Positions 35,061-43,514 of a stretch of DNA of 64,000 nucleotides are shown here, one piece after another. The notes beneath the pieces were generated by a model. It did not search any database, was not told where the DNA came from, and was given only the letters and a program-made list of their open reading frames with translations. Position 1 is the stretch's first letter; each line of letters opens with the position of its first letter. Source of the DNA: Aquicoccus sp. G2-2 (lineage in GTDB: Bacteria > Pseudomonadota > Alphaproteobacteria > Rhodobacterales > Rhodobacteraceae). The DNA lies in the NCBI RefSeq assembly GCF_034555965.1, contig NZ_JAYDCK010000003.1:3286001-3350000 (forward strand). The letters run 5' to 3'. A program made the translations under genes and the position numbers.

Positions 35061-36773
35061 ATGCCCAAGGTTTCAGAAGTGGTTGTCGAGGCGCTGATCG
35101 AGGCGGGCGCGAAGCGGTGTTGGGGGATCGTGGGCGACACGATCAACCATTTCACCGATGCGCTGCGCGGCAGCGATCTGCGCTGGATGCATGTGCGCCA
35201 TGAAGAGGCGGGCGCGTTGGCCGCAGGCGCAGAGGCTTATCTGACCGGAGAGTTGGCGGTGTGTGCGGGCACGTGCGGGCCGGGGACGTTGCATTTCGTC
35301 AATGGCATTTTCGAGAGCCACCGCAACGGTGCGCCGGTGGTGTTGATCGCCTCGGATGTGGACCGGGCGGAGGCCGGGTTGAATTTTCCCCAAGAGGTGG
35401 ACCAGCGCAAGATTTATGAGCAGACGGCGGTGTTTTGCGAAGCCATATCGCACCCCGATCAGGCGCGGCGGATCACCGTGATGGCGGCGCAGGCGGCGCT
35501 TGCCCGGCGGGGCGTGGCGGTTATCATCGTCAATGGCGATATGTTTCAGGAGACCTGTTCCGATGCGCAGGCGTGGTCGGTGCATCGGCCCAAGCCGGTG
35601 CTGCGGCCTGCCGACCATGAGCTGAGCGGTTTGGCCACGCTGGTAAACGACGCGCGGGCGGTGACGCTTTATGCCGGGATCGGCGCGCGCGGCGCGCAGG
35701 GTGAGGTGGTGCGGCTTGCCAAACATCTGAATGCGCCAGTGGCCCATACCACGCGCGCCAAGGAGTTCATCGAGCCGGATAATCCGTTCAACATCGGCAT
35801 GACCGGAATTTTGGGCAACCGTGCCGGGCTGGAGGCGATTGACGGGGCTGATCTTGTGCTCTGCCTTGGCACCGATTTCGCCTATACGCAGTATTGGGGC
35901 GACAAGCGCAAGGTGGTGCAGATTGACAGCGACGCTACCCATCTGGGCCGCCGTGCGCCGGTGCATATGGGGCTGGTCGGTGATGTCGGGGATACGATCA
36001 GGGCGCTGTTGCCGCTGTTGGAGGAAAAGGCGGATGACAGCCATCTCAGCCGCGCGCTGAAGCGGTGGGAAAAGGATCAGGAAGGCTATGAGAGCGCCGA
36101 GCGTGAGCATGACCCGGCATTGCTTCACCCGCAATTCGTGGCGCGCACGCTTGACCGGCTGGCCGCCGACGATGCGGCGCTTACCGCAGACGGCGGCAGC
36201 CCGATGGTGTGGTGTCTGCGTCATGTCCGGGCGACGGGCGCGCGCAGTTTCCTGATCAGCCTGCTGCATGGCACGATGGCGAATGCCTATCCGCAGGCGA
36301 TGGGAATTGCGGCGGCCTTTCCCGACCGTCAGGTGATTGCGATGTGCGGCGATGGCGGCCTGAGCATGTTGATGGGCGATCTGCTGACGCTGCGGCAGGA
36401 GAAGTTGGCGGTGAAGCTCTTGGTGTTCAACAACGGCTCTTTGGGGTTTGTCGAGATGGAACAGCGGGTTGAGGGCTTGCTTGATAGCTTTACCGAGCTG
36501 GAAAACCCCGATTTTTCGATGTTGGCGAAAAGCTGTGGGATTGGCGGGTATCGTGCGGATAACGCGGAGACGCTGGAAGCGGTGATGGCGGAGTGGCTGG
36601 CGCATGATGGCCCGGCGCTTCTGGATGTGCCGGTCAATCGGATGGAATTGGTGATGCCGCCGAAGATTGAGGCGGGGCAGGTGGCGTCGACCGCGCTTTT
36701 CGGGCTGAAGGCGGTGCTTGACGGGCGCGCGCGCGAGGTTGTTTCACTGCTGAAAACGAATTTCCTGAAGTAA
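35061..36773 (+). CDS. PoxB-like thiamine-diphosphate-dependent enzyme
   Basis: The 570-residue protein has the three-domain fold of pyruvate oxidase and pyruvate:quinone dehydrogenase. The N-terminal Pyr domain holds the catalytic Glu in RHEEAGALAA (~residue 48). A FAD-binding middle domain contains GIGARGAQGEV. The C-terminal PP domain carries the thiamine-diphosphate motif GDGGLSMLMGDL near residue 430 and NNGSLGFVEMEQ. The closest activity would be oxidative decarboxylation of pyruvate to acetate with electrons to quinone. Related decarboxylases cannot be excluded. AGGAGAG lies upstream of the ATG. It is the second gene after the FMN-dependent protein. Confidence 0.85.
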   Translation: MPKVSEVVVEALIEAGAKRCWGIVGDTINHFTDALRGSDLRWMHVRHEEAGALAAGAEAYLTGELAVCAGTCGPGTLHFVNGIFESHRNGAPVVLIASDVDRAEAGLNFPQEVDQRKIYEQTAVFCEAISHPDQARRITVMAAQAALARRGVAVIIVNGDMFQETCSDAQAWSVHRPKPVLRPADHELSGLATLVNDARAVTLYAGIGARGAQGEVVRLAKHLNAPVAHTTRAKEFIEPDNPFNIGMTGILGNRAGLEAIDGADLVLCLGTDFAYTQYWGDKRKVVQIDSDATHLGRRAPVHMGLVGDVGDTIRALLPLLEEKADDSHLSRALKRWEKDQEGYESAEREHDPALLHPQFVARTLDRLAADDAALTADGGSPMVWCLRHVRATGARSFLISLLHGTMANAYPQAMGIAAAFPDRQVIAMCGDGGLSMLMGDLLTLRQEKLAVKLLVFNNGSLGFVEMEQRVEGLLDSFTELENPDFSMLAKSCGIGGYRADNAETLEAVMAEWLAHDGPALLDVPVNRMELVMPPKIEAGQVASTALFGLKAVLDGRAREVVSLLKTNFLK

Positions 36774-36780
36774 AGTTGGG

Positions 36781-37556
36781 TCAGTCGTCCGGGTGGCTGC
36801 GGATGATTTCTGCCAATCGTTTGGCGATGGCGGCGGAGCCTTTGAGGGAGGGGTGAATCCGGTCTGCTGCGTGGAAACTCAGGTCGCCGTTGGGGACGAG
36901 ATCGGTGATCGAATGGAAGATCACGCCGGGGTCAAGCACGGCCAGCTTGGCCAGCCGCGACTCCAGCTCATCGCCTTCGTCCTTGCACGATTCGATGGGA
37001 GAGGAAAAACCGGGGCTGCGCAGGTAGCCGAGGATGATCACCCGCGCGCCGGATTTACGGATTTTCGAGACCAGCGAGGGAAACGCCCCCTGCGCCCGGA
37101 CTTGGCGATCAGGCGGTTCATCTTGTGGTCGCAATCATGGTCCTGACAGCCACAGCCAAGCCAAAGATCGTTGCCGCCGCCATTGAGGATCACCCAATCC
37201 CATTTGGCCTTGCGCCATTGCTTTGGGATGGAAAGGCCGAGTGCGCCGGTGACGGGCAGGAAATAGAGCATACGCGCGCCCACGACCGAGCGATCCTTCA
37301 CCGGTTCATGCAATAGGCGCTCAAGCACATCGCCGATGGAGCGCCCGGAAATCGAATGCGAGGCGAGCAGGCTGTCGCCCATGATCAGGATGCGCGGTTC
37401 GGGTTTGCTTATGGCGGCGGTTTTCGGAGCTTGTTTTTGCGTGGTCTTGCCAGCGGCGGAGGCGGCGGGCGGCAGCGCGGTCATGGCCAGCAAAAGCGCC
37501 AGATGAAGCAAACGGCGCAGGATCATCGGGCGGCAGAGGGCGGGCCTGTTGGTCAA
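36781..37556 (-). CDS. SGNH/GDSL-type hydrolase, periplasmic (frameshifted as sequenced)
   Basis: The first part has a signal peptide (residues ~11-35) and SGNH blocks ILIMGDSLLAS (nucleophile Ser) and VILNGGGND (Gly/Asn). The last part has the catalytic ADRIHPS in another frame. The break lies in a five-C run at 37086-37090, and one extra base gives a 258-residue protein with all four SGNH blocks in order. The family includes esterases and acyl- or acetyl-hydrolases of peptidoglycan or polysaccharide. The TTG start overlaps the polA stop in TTGA, preceded by AGAGG; the internal ATG at 37526 is an alternative. Confidence 0.8.
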
Positions 37557-40345
37557 TGTGCCTCTGCCCAGTTGGCGCCTTTGCCGGAATCGACGGTGAG
37601 CGGGATGTCGATATGCACGGCGGGGGCGGCGGCGTTTTCCATCACGTCGCGGGCTGCGGCAATAAGATCGTCGGTGGCGGCGTCTTCGACTTCGAACAGC
37701 AATTCATCATGCACTTGCAGCAACATCTTCGCGGGCAGGTCATGGATGGCGGCGGGCATACGGATCATGGCGCGGCGGATGATATCGGCGGCGGTGCCCT
37801 GAATCGGCGCATTGATCGCGGCGCGGCGGGCGAAACCGGCGGTCGGCCCTTTGGAGTTGATCTCGGGCGTGTGGATGACGCGGCCAAACAGGGTTTTGAC
37901 ATGATCATGCGCTTTGGCGAAGGCGATGGTCTCGTCCATATAGGCGCGGATGCCGGGGAAGCGTTCAAAATAGCGGTCAATGAAGGCTTGGGCGTCGGCG
38001 CGCGGGATACGCAGGTTGCGCGCAAGGCCAAAGCCGGAAATGCCGTAGATCACGCCGAAATTGATCGCCTTGGCGCGGCGGCGAATTTCGGGGGTCATCT
38101 CATCCATCGGGACATCGAACATCTCGGAGGCCGTCATGGCGTGGATATCGAGGCCGTCGCGGAACGCCTTTTTCAGCTCGGTAATGTCGGCGGTATGGGC
38201 GAGAATGCGCAGCTCAATCTGGGAATAGTCGAGCGAGATCAGGGTTTTGCCCTTGGGCGCAATGAAGGCTTCGCGGATGCGGCGCCCTTCTTCGGTGCGC
38301 ACGGGGATGTTTTGCAGGTTCGGATCGGTCGAGGCGAGCCGCCCGGTATTGGCGCCGGTCTGCACGTAGGAGGTATGAACCCGGCCAGTCTCAGCGTTGA
38401 TATGGTTTTGCAACGCGTCGGTATAGGTCGATTTTAGTTTCTGAAGCTGGCGATAATCAAGGATGCGCGCGGGAAAATCGTGCAGCGTGGCAAGGTCTTC
38501 CAAGGCATTTGCGGGGGTGGACCATTGCCCGGTTTTGGTTTTTTTGCCGCCCTCGAGCGCCATTTCATTGAACAGGATCTCGCCCACTTGTGCCGGGCTT
38601 TGCACGTTGAATTCGCGGCCCGCCATGGCGTGGAGTTCGGCCTCTAGTGCGGCCATTTTCTGTGCGAAGGCGTTCGACATCCGGCTGAGCGTGTCGCGGT
38701 CAACGAGGATGCCCGCGCGTTCCATGGTGGCGAGCACCGGGACAAGTGGGCGCTCTAGCGTTTCATAGACAGTGGTGACCTTGGCGCGGTGCAGGCGCGG
38801 TTTGAACAGGTGCCACAGGCGCAGCGTTATGTCGGCGTCTTCGGCGGCGTATTTCACCGCGTCGTCAAGCGGTACCCGGTCAAAGGTGATGGCGGATTTG
38901 CCCGACCCGAGAAGCGGTTTGATCGGGATCGGTTCATGGTTGAGATACCGCGCGGAAAGGGTATCCATGCCGTGCCCATGCAGGCCAGCATGAAGCGCGT
39001 AGGACATCAGCATGGTGTCGTCGATGGGCGCGATTGCAAGGCCGTGATTGGCGAAGATTTTCGCGTCATATTTCATGTTCTGGCCGATCTTGAGGATGGC
39101 ATCATCCTCAAGCACGGGTTTGAGCGCGGCAAGGGCGGCTTCCAGCGGCATTTGCCCCTCAGCCAGCGCATCGGAGCCGAATAGATCATCGGAATTGCCG
39201 TTCTTGTGGATCAGCGGGATATAGCAGGCTTCCCCGGGGAGCACGGCAAGCGAAATGCCGACCAGTTCGGCGCGCATTTCGTCAAGCGAGGTGGTTTCCG
39301 TGTCAATCGCCACATAGCCACGCTTGCGGATCAGCTCAACCCAGCGCGCAAGGGCCGCAGCGTCGCGGACGCATTCGTATTTTTCCGGGTCGATGGGTGG
39401 AAATTCCGGCGCGGCATCGGGGCTGGGGGCCGGGGCGTCTTCGATGATCGGGGCGGCGACGCCAAGCTTGTCGGCGATGCGTTTTGACAGGGTGCGGAAC
39501 TCCATTTCGGCCAGAAACGGCAGCAGCACGTCGGGTTCGGGGTCGCGAATCTCCAGATCGTGGATGGAGAAATCAAGCGGCGTGTCGAGTTTGAGCGTGA
39601 CCAGATCGCGCGACAGGCGGATTTGATCGGCGTGCCCGAGCAGGGTTTCGCGGCGCTTGGGCTGCTTGATTTCACCCGCGCGCGCCAGCAGCGTTTCAAG
39701 ATCGCCGTATTCGTTGATCAGAAGAGCCGCCGTTTTGATGCCGATGCCCGGTGCGCCGGGGACGTTATCAACGCTGTCACCGGCAAGTGCCTGCACGTCG
39801 ATGACCCGCTCGGGCGGGACGCCGAATTTTTCGAGCACACCATCACGGTCGATCCGGCGGGCCTTCATCGCGTCGAGCATTTCCACCCCGCCGCCGACGA
39901 GTTGCATCATATCCTTGTCGGACGAGATGATGGTGACACGCCCGCCCAGATCGCGGGCCTGCGCGGACAGGGTGGCGATGATGTCGTCGGCCTCATAACC
40001 TTCGATTTCGTGACAGGCGATGTTGAAGGCGCGGGTTGCTTCGCGGGTCAGCGGGAATTGCGGGACGAGTTCTTCGGGCGCGGGCGGGCGGTTGGCCTTG
40101 TAGAGGTCGTAAAGATCGTTGCGAAAGCTTTTGCCGGAATAATCGAAGATCACCGCGGCATGGGTCGGCGCATCCGGGCCGGTGCTGTCTTCGACATATT
40201 TTTGCAGCATGTTGCAGAACCCGGCGACGGCGCCGATCGGCAGGCCATCGGATTTGCGGGTGAGCGGCGGCAGGGCGTGATAGGCCCGGAAAATGAAGGC
40301 CGAACCGTCAATCAGGTGCAGATGGCAGCCTTTGCCGAATGACAT
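37553..40345 (-). CDS. polA: DNA polymerase I
   Basis: This 930-residue enzyme fills gaps and removes RNA primers during replication and repair. The 5'-3' exonuclease domain covers residues ~1-300 (LIDGSAFIFRAYHALP). The 3'-5' proofreading domain spans ~330-530 with AIDTETTSLDEM holding the first metal-binding Asp and Glu. The polymerase domain runs from ~545 to the end, with motif A DYSQIELRILAHT near 703 and motif C VHDELLFE near the C-terminus. Length and domain order are complete. GGGGAG precedes the ATG by six bases. Confidence 0.97.
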   Translation of the reverse strand: MSFGKGCHLHLIDGSAFIFRAYHALPPLTRKSDGLPIGAVAGFCNMLQKYVEDSTGPDAPTHAAVIFDYSGKSFRNDLYDLYKANRPPAPEELVPQFPLTREATRAFNIACHEIEGYEADDIIATLSAQARDLGGRVTIISSDKDMMQLVGGGVEMLDAMKARRIDRDGVLEKFGVPPERVIDVQALAGDSVDNVPGAPGIGIKTAALLINEYGDLETLLARAGEIKQPKRRETLLGHADQIRLSRDLVTLKLDTPLDFSIHDLEIRDPEPDVLLPFLAEMEFRTLSKRIADKLGVAAPIIEDAPAPSPDAAPEFPPIDPEKYECVRDAAALARWVELIRKRGYVAIDTETTSLDEMRAELVGISLAVLPGEACYIPLIHKNGNSDDLFGSDALAEGQMPLEAALAALKPVLEDDAILKIGQNMKYDAKIFANHGLAIAPIDDTMLMSYALHAGLHGHGMDTLSARYLNHEPIPIKPLLGSGKSAITFDRVPLDDAVKYAAEDADITLRLWHLFKPRLHRAKVTTVYETLERPLVPVLATMERAGILVDRDTLSRMSNAFAQKMAALEAELHAMAGREFNVQSPAQVGEILFNEMALEGGKKTKTGQWSTPANALEDLATLHDFPARILDYRQLQKLKSTYTDALQNHINAETGRVHTSYVQTGANTGRLASTDPNLQNIPVRTEEGRRIREAFIAPKGKTLISLDYSQIELRILAHTADITELKKAFRDGLDIHAMTASEMFDVPMDEMTPEIRRRAKAINFGVIYGISGFGLARNLRIPRADAQAFIDRYFERFPGIRAYMDETIAFAKAHDHVKTLFGRVIHTPEINSKGPTAGFARRAAINAPIQGTAADIIRRAMIRMPAAIHDLPAKMLLQVHDELLFEVEDAATDDLIAAARDVMENAAAPAVHIDIPLTVDSGKGANWAEAH

Positions 40346-40428
40346 GTCACACTCCCCGGTCTGGACGAGTGAGTTGTGCCATACGGCGCGAGGGGGGCTA
40401 GGGGCGAATTTCGATGTGAAATTCGGTC

Positions 40429-40450
40429 AAAAATCCGGTGCGGATTTTTT
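40429..40450 (-). terminator. rho-independent terminator after the zf-CHCC gene
   Basis: AAAAATCCG and CGGATTTTT form a perfect nine-pair stem around a GTG loop, giving a T run on both strands. It lies 31 bases after the stop of the minus-strand zf-CHCC gene and upstream of polA, so it should separate these two units. Confidence 0.65.
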
Positions 40451-40480
40451 GTTGTGCGTCAAACCTGCAGCGAGAGCCGC

Positions 40481-40663
40481 TTATGATACTTTGTCCTTGA
40501 AGCTTTCGTGGATGAATTTCGCATCGCAATAGCCACATTCGATAAAGCCGGTTTCGCCCGGAATGGTGAGCCAGACGCGGGGATGGCCGAGCGCCCCTTC
40601 ACCGCCGTCGCAAGCGACGCGCCATTGGGACACGATGCGGGTTTCGGGGGCCTTTGTGACCAT
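40481..40663 (-). CDS. zf-CHCC zinc-finger protein
   Basis: This 60-residue protein shows the NDUFS6/zf-CHCC pattern: Cys18 in VACDGG, His in GHPRVWLTI, and CGYC near the end ([13 protein letters not shown]). The family binds one zinc; the mitochondrial homologue is a complex I accessory subunit and bacterial members are small and poorly studied. The ATG at 40663 has AGGAG seven bases upstream; the ATG two codons earlier (40669) is too close to that site. The frame is open far upstream, but that sequence belongs to the neighbouring gene in another frame. Confidence 0.85.
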   Translation of the reverse strand: MVTKAPETRIVSQWRVACDGGEGALGHPRVWLTIPGETGFIECGYCDAKFIHESFKDKVS

Positions 40664-40730
40664 GTTCATGCTCCTGGGCAGGCGGATTTCGCCGCGAATA
40701 TGGGCGATTGCGCCCGGCGGGGCAAGCCCC

Positions 40731-42308
40731 TCAATCGGCAAAGAGATAGTTTGTCCGGGCGATTTCAAACGCCTTTTCATGGCTGATGGCGAGGAATTTC
40801 TCAAGCGCGTCGGCGTTGACCTGCGGGCTTTCGGATTCGCGCAACCGGTAGTGGTTGTCGAAATTCGCATCCCTGATCTGATCGCTTTCGAACTGCATGT
40901 CGCCGCGAATCGTCGGCAATAGCCGGTCGAGCGTTTCCTGCGGGGTTTTTTCGCCCGCCAGCCCGACCCGCTTGGCATGGCCAATCAGGTATTCATCGGT
41001 AAAGTTGCTGTCGATCTCAAGAATTCTGGTGACGGACCGATCGCCGCAGAAATCATGCAGCAGGTCGAGATTGCTGGGATCAAGACAGATGATCAGCCGG
41101 TCGGTATCGTAATAGTCGAACAACATCCGCATCAGGGCGCGGCGGTGGCGGTGGCGCTTGTCCATGGTGGACTGGATGCCGCCGAGATCGGGCAGTTGGC
41201 AGGCTTCTTCGTTGAACAGGTATTCGATGCAGGGAATGTTGGTCATCTGGCGGATGCGTTCGACCATGCGTTTGGCGACATGCCATTTCTTGCACAGGAC
41301 GATCATCAACTCGCGTTCGCGCCCCAGTGTGGATTCGGTTTCCCAGAAGCGGATGGCGAAGCGGCGGCCAATACGGCCACGCCCGGTGAGAAACTTGAAC
41401 AGGGAACTGCCTTCGTTGGAGATTTTGAAATCCCAGCCACGGGTCGCATAGAGCAGGCCAAGGCGGCGTTTGAGTTCGCGCGCTTCGGGAGAAATTTTAC
41501 GGGCGAAGAGGAAATCCTGACTGAGCAGCAGATCGTAGTGGTCGTTGTAGAATGTCACCGGCATCCCGTAATCGGTGAACATCAGGAAGGTGAGCGTGCG
41601 CGAGCGGATTTCATTTTCCGGCACGAGGTGGCGCACCAGGGTCTGAAAGAAGGTTTCATCGGGAATCCAGGTGGTGCGGAAGAACCGCATCACATCGCGG
41701 CGGCGTTTGGTGAAATCAATGATCCATTCGATTGTGCGGCGGCGCAGGCACCACCACTGCGAGCCGATCATGACCTGAATGTCTTCGGGGATTTTGCGGG
41801 TGAGGCCGAGGCGTTTCTGAATTTCGAACATGGCATAGAAGCGACGCTTCTGAGTTCGTTCATTGAACCAGTGGCGGTAGATCAGGCGCTCTTCCTGCCA
41901 GCCGGTCTTGATCCAGTCGCTTTCGAAATAATCGAAGCTTTCGATATAATCGACATCTTCGCGGTTGAGAAACTCATGCGCGTATTCGGCGGATTTGATT
42001 GCCATGCAATCGCCCGAGAGCATGTAGAAATGGGTGGCGCGCGGGAAAGCTTCGACGGCGGCTTCGACGGCGTTCAGTGTGGCCTGCACCAGTGACCATT
42101 CGCCCCAGCCGCATTTGATCCGGCGGCGGGCGAAGGTGACGTTCGGGTTGCTATCGAGCGTGTCGCGGATGCGTTGATAATGCACGGGGTCCGCGCTGGC
42201 ATCGAAATGGATCGCCATGTAATCGCCCACGGCGGTCAACCGCTCTGCCTGCTTGATGATGGCATCCGGGTCTTTGTGGCAAAGCAATATGAAGGCGATT
42301 TTTGCCAT
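40731..42308 (-). CDS. beta-1,6-N-acetylglucosaminyltransferase-like protein with DUF5928 region
   Basis: Residues ~1-250 resemble the Core-2/I-branching (GT14) family ([59 protein letters not shown]). The C-terminal ~260 residues match a region seen with this domain in Rhodobacterales (DUF5928). It would add branching GlcNAc residues to a glycan. There is no signal peptide, so it acts in the cytoplasm. It is divergent from a sulfotransferase gene 245 bases away. The ATG at 42308 has no strong ribosome-binding site. Confidence 0.82.
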   Translation of the reverse strand: MAKIAFILLCHKDPDAIIKQAERLTAVGDYMAIHFDASADPVHYQRIRDTLDSNPNVTFARRRIKCGWGEWSLVQATLNAVEAAVEAFPRATHFYMLSGDCMAIKSAEYAHEFLNREDVDYIESFDYFESDWIKTGWQEERLIYRHWFNERTQKRRFYAMFEIQKRLGLTRKIPEDIQVMIGSQWWCLRRRTIEWIIDFTKRRRDVMRFFRTTWIPDETFFQTLVRHLVPENEIRSRTLTFLMFTDYGMPVTFYNDHYDLLLSQDFLFARKISPEARELKRRLGLLYATRGWDFKISNEGSSLFKFLTGRGRIGRRFAIRFWETESTLGRERELMIVLCKKWHVAKRMVERIRQMTNIPCIEYLFNEEACQLPDLGGIQSTMDKRHRHRRALMRMLFDYYDTDRLIICLDPSNLDLLHDFCGDRSVTRILEIDSNFTDEYLIGHAKRVGLAGEKTPQETLDRLLPTIRGDMQFESDQIRDANFDNHYRLRESESPQVNADALEKFLAISHEKAFEIARTNYLFAD

Positions 42309-42553
42309 TTCGTGACCGTTTTGCTCCGTCTGCCCAGTATTGTTTACCTAGATAAAGGTGAATGCGCGCTGAATAAACCGGCTTTCTTGTCCGGCAGGGT
42401 ATTCTGTGTGGAATTGGGCGCAAAAGGCCATTTCGGCGCGGCGGCATGGCAACAACGGGTGACGCCAGTGCGAAACAGGGTTTGTTTAGGGTTTATCCAC
42501 TTGCTATAGCTAACAAAAGAGCAAGAAACAATTCCATTGGAGGCAGGGCATAG

Positions 42554-43372
42554 ATGGGTTTCCCAGGAACCTGGATGACGGAGAGCGAGAGCGTGGTTTA
42601 CCGCGTGGTGCCGAAATGTGCCTGCTCGACCATCGGTCAGATCATGTATTATTCCGATCACGGCACGTTTTTTGATGGCGACATTCATGACGCGGAGGAC
42701 GGCTTGCACAAATGGGCCCGCGCCGAAAGCCAGCCGTTGATCAATGCCAATGTGAAAACGCATCAGAGTTTTGCGTTTACCTGTGTGCGCAATCCTTACA
42801 CCCGCATTCTGTCGAGCTTTTTCGACAAGATTTGCGGGATTCAGCGTAACGGCAAGCGGTATCGCGGGAATCTGGTGCCGCTGCTGATCCAGAAATACGG
42901 GATCGAGGTGGGCGACCCGGAGAGCGGGTTCGAGTTTGACCAGATCAAGAGCTTCCGGCGCTTCCTGTTATTTGTGCGCGACACGGTTCGTTGGCGCCGC
43001 CCGATGGACCCGGATATTCATTGGAGCGCGATGAGCGGGCATGTCAGCACGTTCATCGTCAACGGCGGGCAATATGACAGGATTTTCTGGACCGAGACGT
43101 TCGACAAGGGGATGCAGCAGGTGCTTGATGCGATCGAAGTGCCCCACAAAGTGACGCTGAAGGATATTCCGCGTTTCAACGAAAGCGAAGGCCACGGGCC
43201 GAAGCGGGCGCATCCGGTGGAGGATTATTTCGACGATCTTTCGATGCATCTGATCAAGGAAATATATCACCGGGATTTCAACCTGTTCAAATACGATTTC
43301 AACGATCCATCGAACAAGATGCCAATCGGTGAGATTGATCTGGATGAGATTCACGCCAAACTGGGTGCATAA
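42554..43372 (+). CDS. sulfotransferase family protein
   Basis: The 272-residue protein has the PAPS 5'-phosphosulfate loop PKCACST (residues ~17-23) and the 3'-phosphate site RNPYTRILSSFFDK (~79-92), the two hallmarks of carbohydrate sulfotransferases of the HNK-1/chondroitin type. It should transfer sulfate from PAPS to a sugar hydroxyl. GGAGG lies ten bases before the ATG. Divergent orientation to the branching GlcNAc-transferase suggests a shared glycan substrate, which is inference. The intergenic region also contains TTATCCACT at 42493-42501, one mismatch from a DnaA box. Confidence 0.85.
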   Translation: MGFPGTWMTESESVVYRVVPKCACSTIGQIMYYSDHGTFFDGDIHDAEDGLHKWARAESQPLINANVKTHQSFAFTCVRNPYTRILSSFFDKICGIQRNGKRYRGNLVPLLIQKYGIEVGDPESGFEFDQIKSFRRFLLFVRDTVRWRRPMDPDIHWSAMSGHVSTFIVNGGQYDRIFWTETFDKGMQQVLDAIEVPHKVTLKDIPRFNESEGHGPKRAHPVEDYFDDLSMHLIKEIYHRDFNLFKYDFNDPSNKMPIGEIDLDEIHAKLGA

Positions 43373-43404
43373 AAGGTTCGGTGGGGCGGTTGGCCGCAAT
43401 ATCT

Positions 43405-43413
43405 TGTGGATAA
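43405..43413 (-). promoter_or_regulatory. perfect DnaA box upstream of smc
   Basis: TGTGGATAA is the exact reverse complement of the consensus DnaA box TTATCCACA. It lies 33 bases after the sulfotransferase stop and about 100 bases before smc. A single box can arise by chance, and no cluster marking an origin is seen. Confidence 0.35.
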
Positions 43414-43514
43414 GCCGCGCAAACTCGCCAGATGCTGATCTCCGCCGTTGACTCAGGGCATGGCGGGGCGGCACAGTTTCCAGAATCAATGGTAACAAAG
43501 CCCGAGCAGGCCCA

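Noticed and set aside
35073..36605. A 510-codon minus-strand frame inside the PoxB-like gene
   Set aside because: It is antisense to a well-supported thiamine-diphosphate enzyme and shows no family motif.
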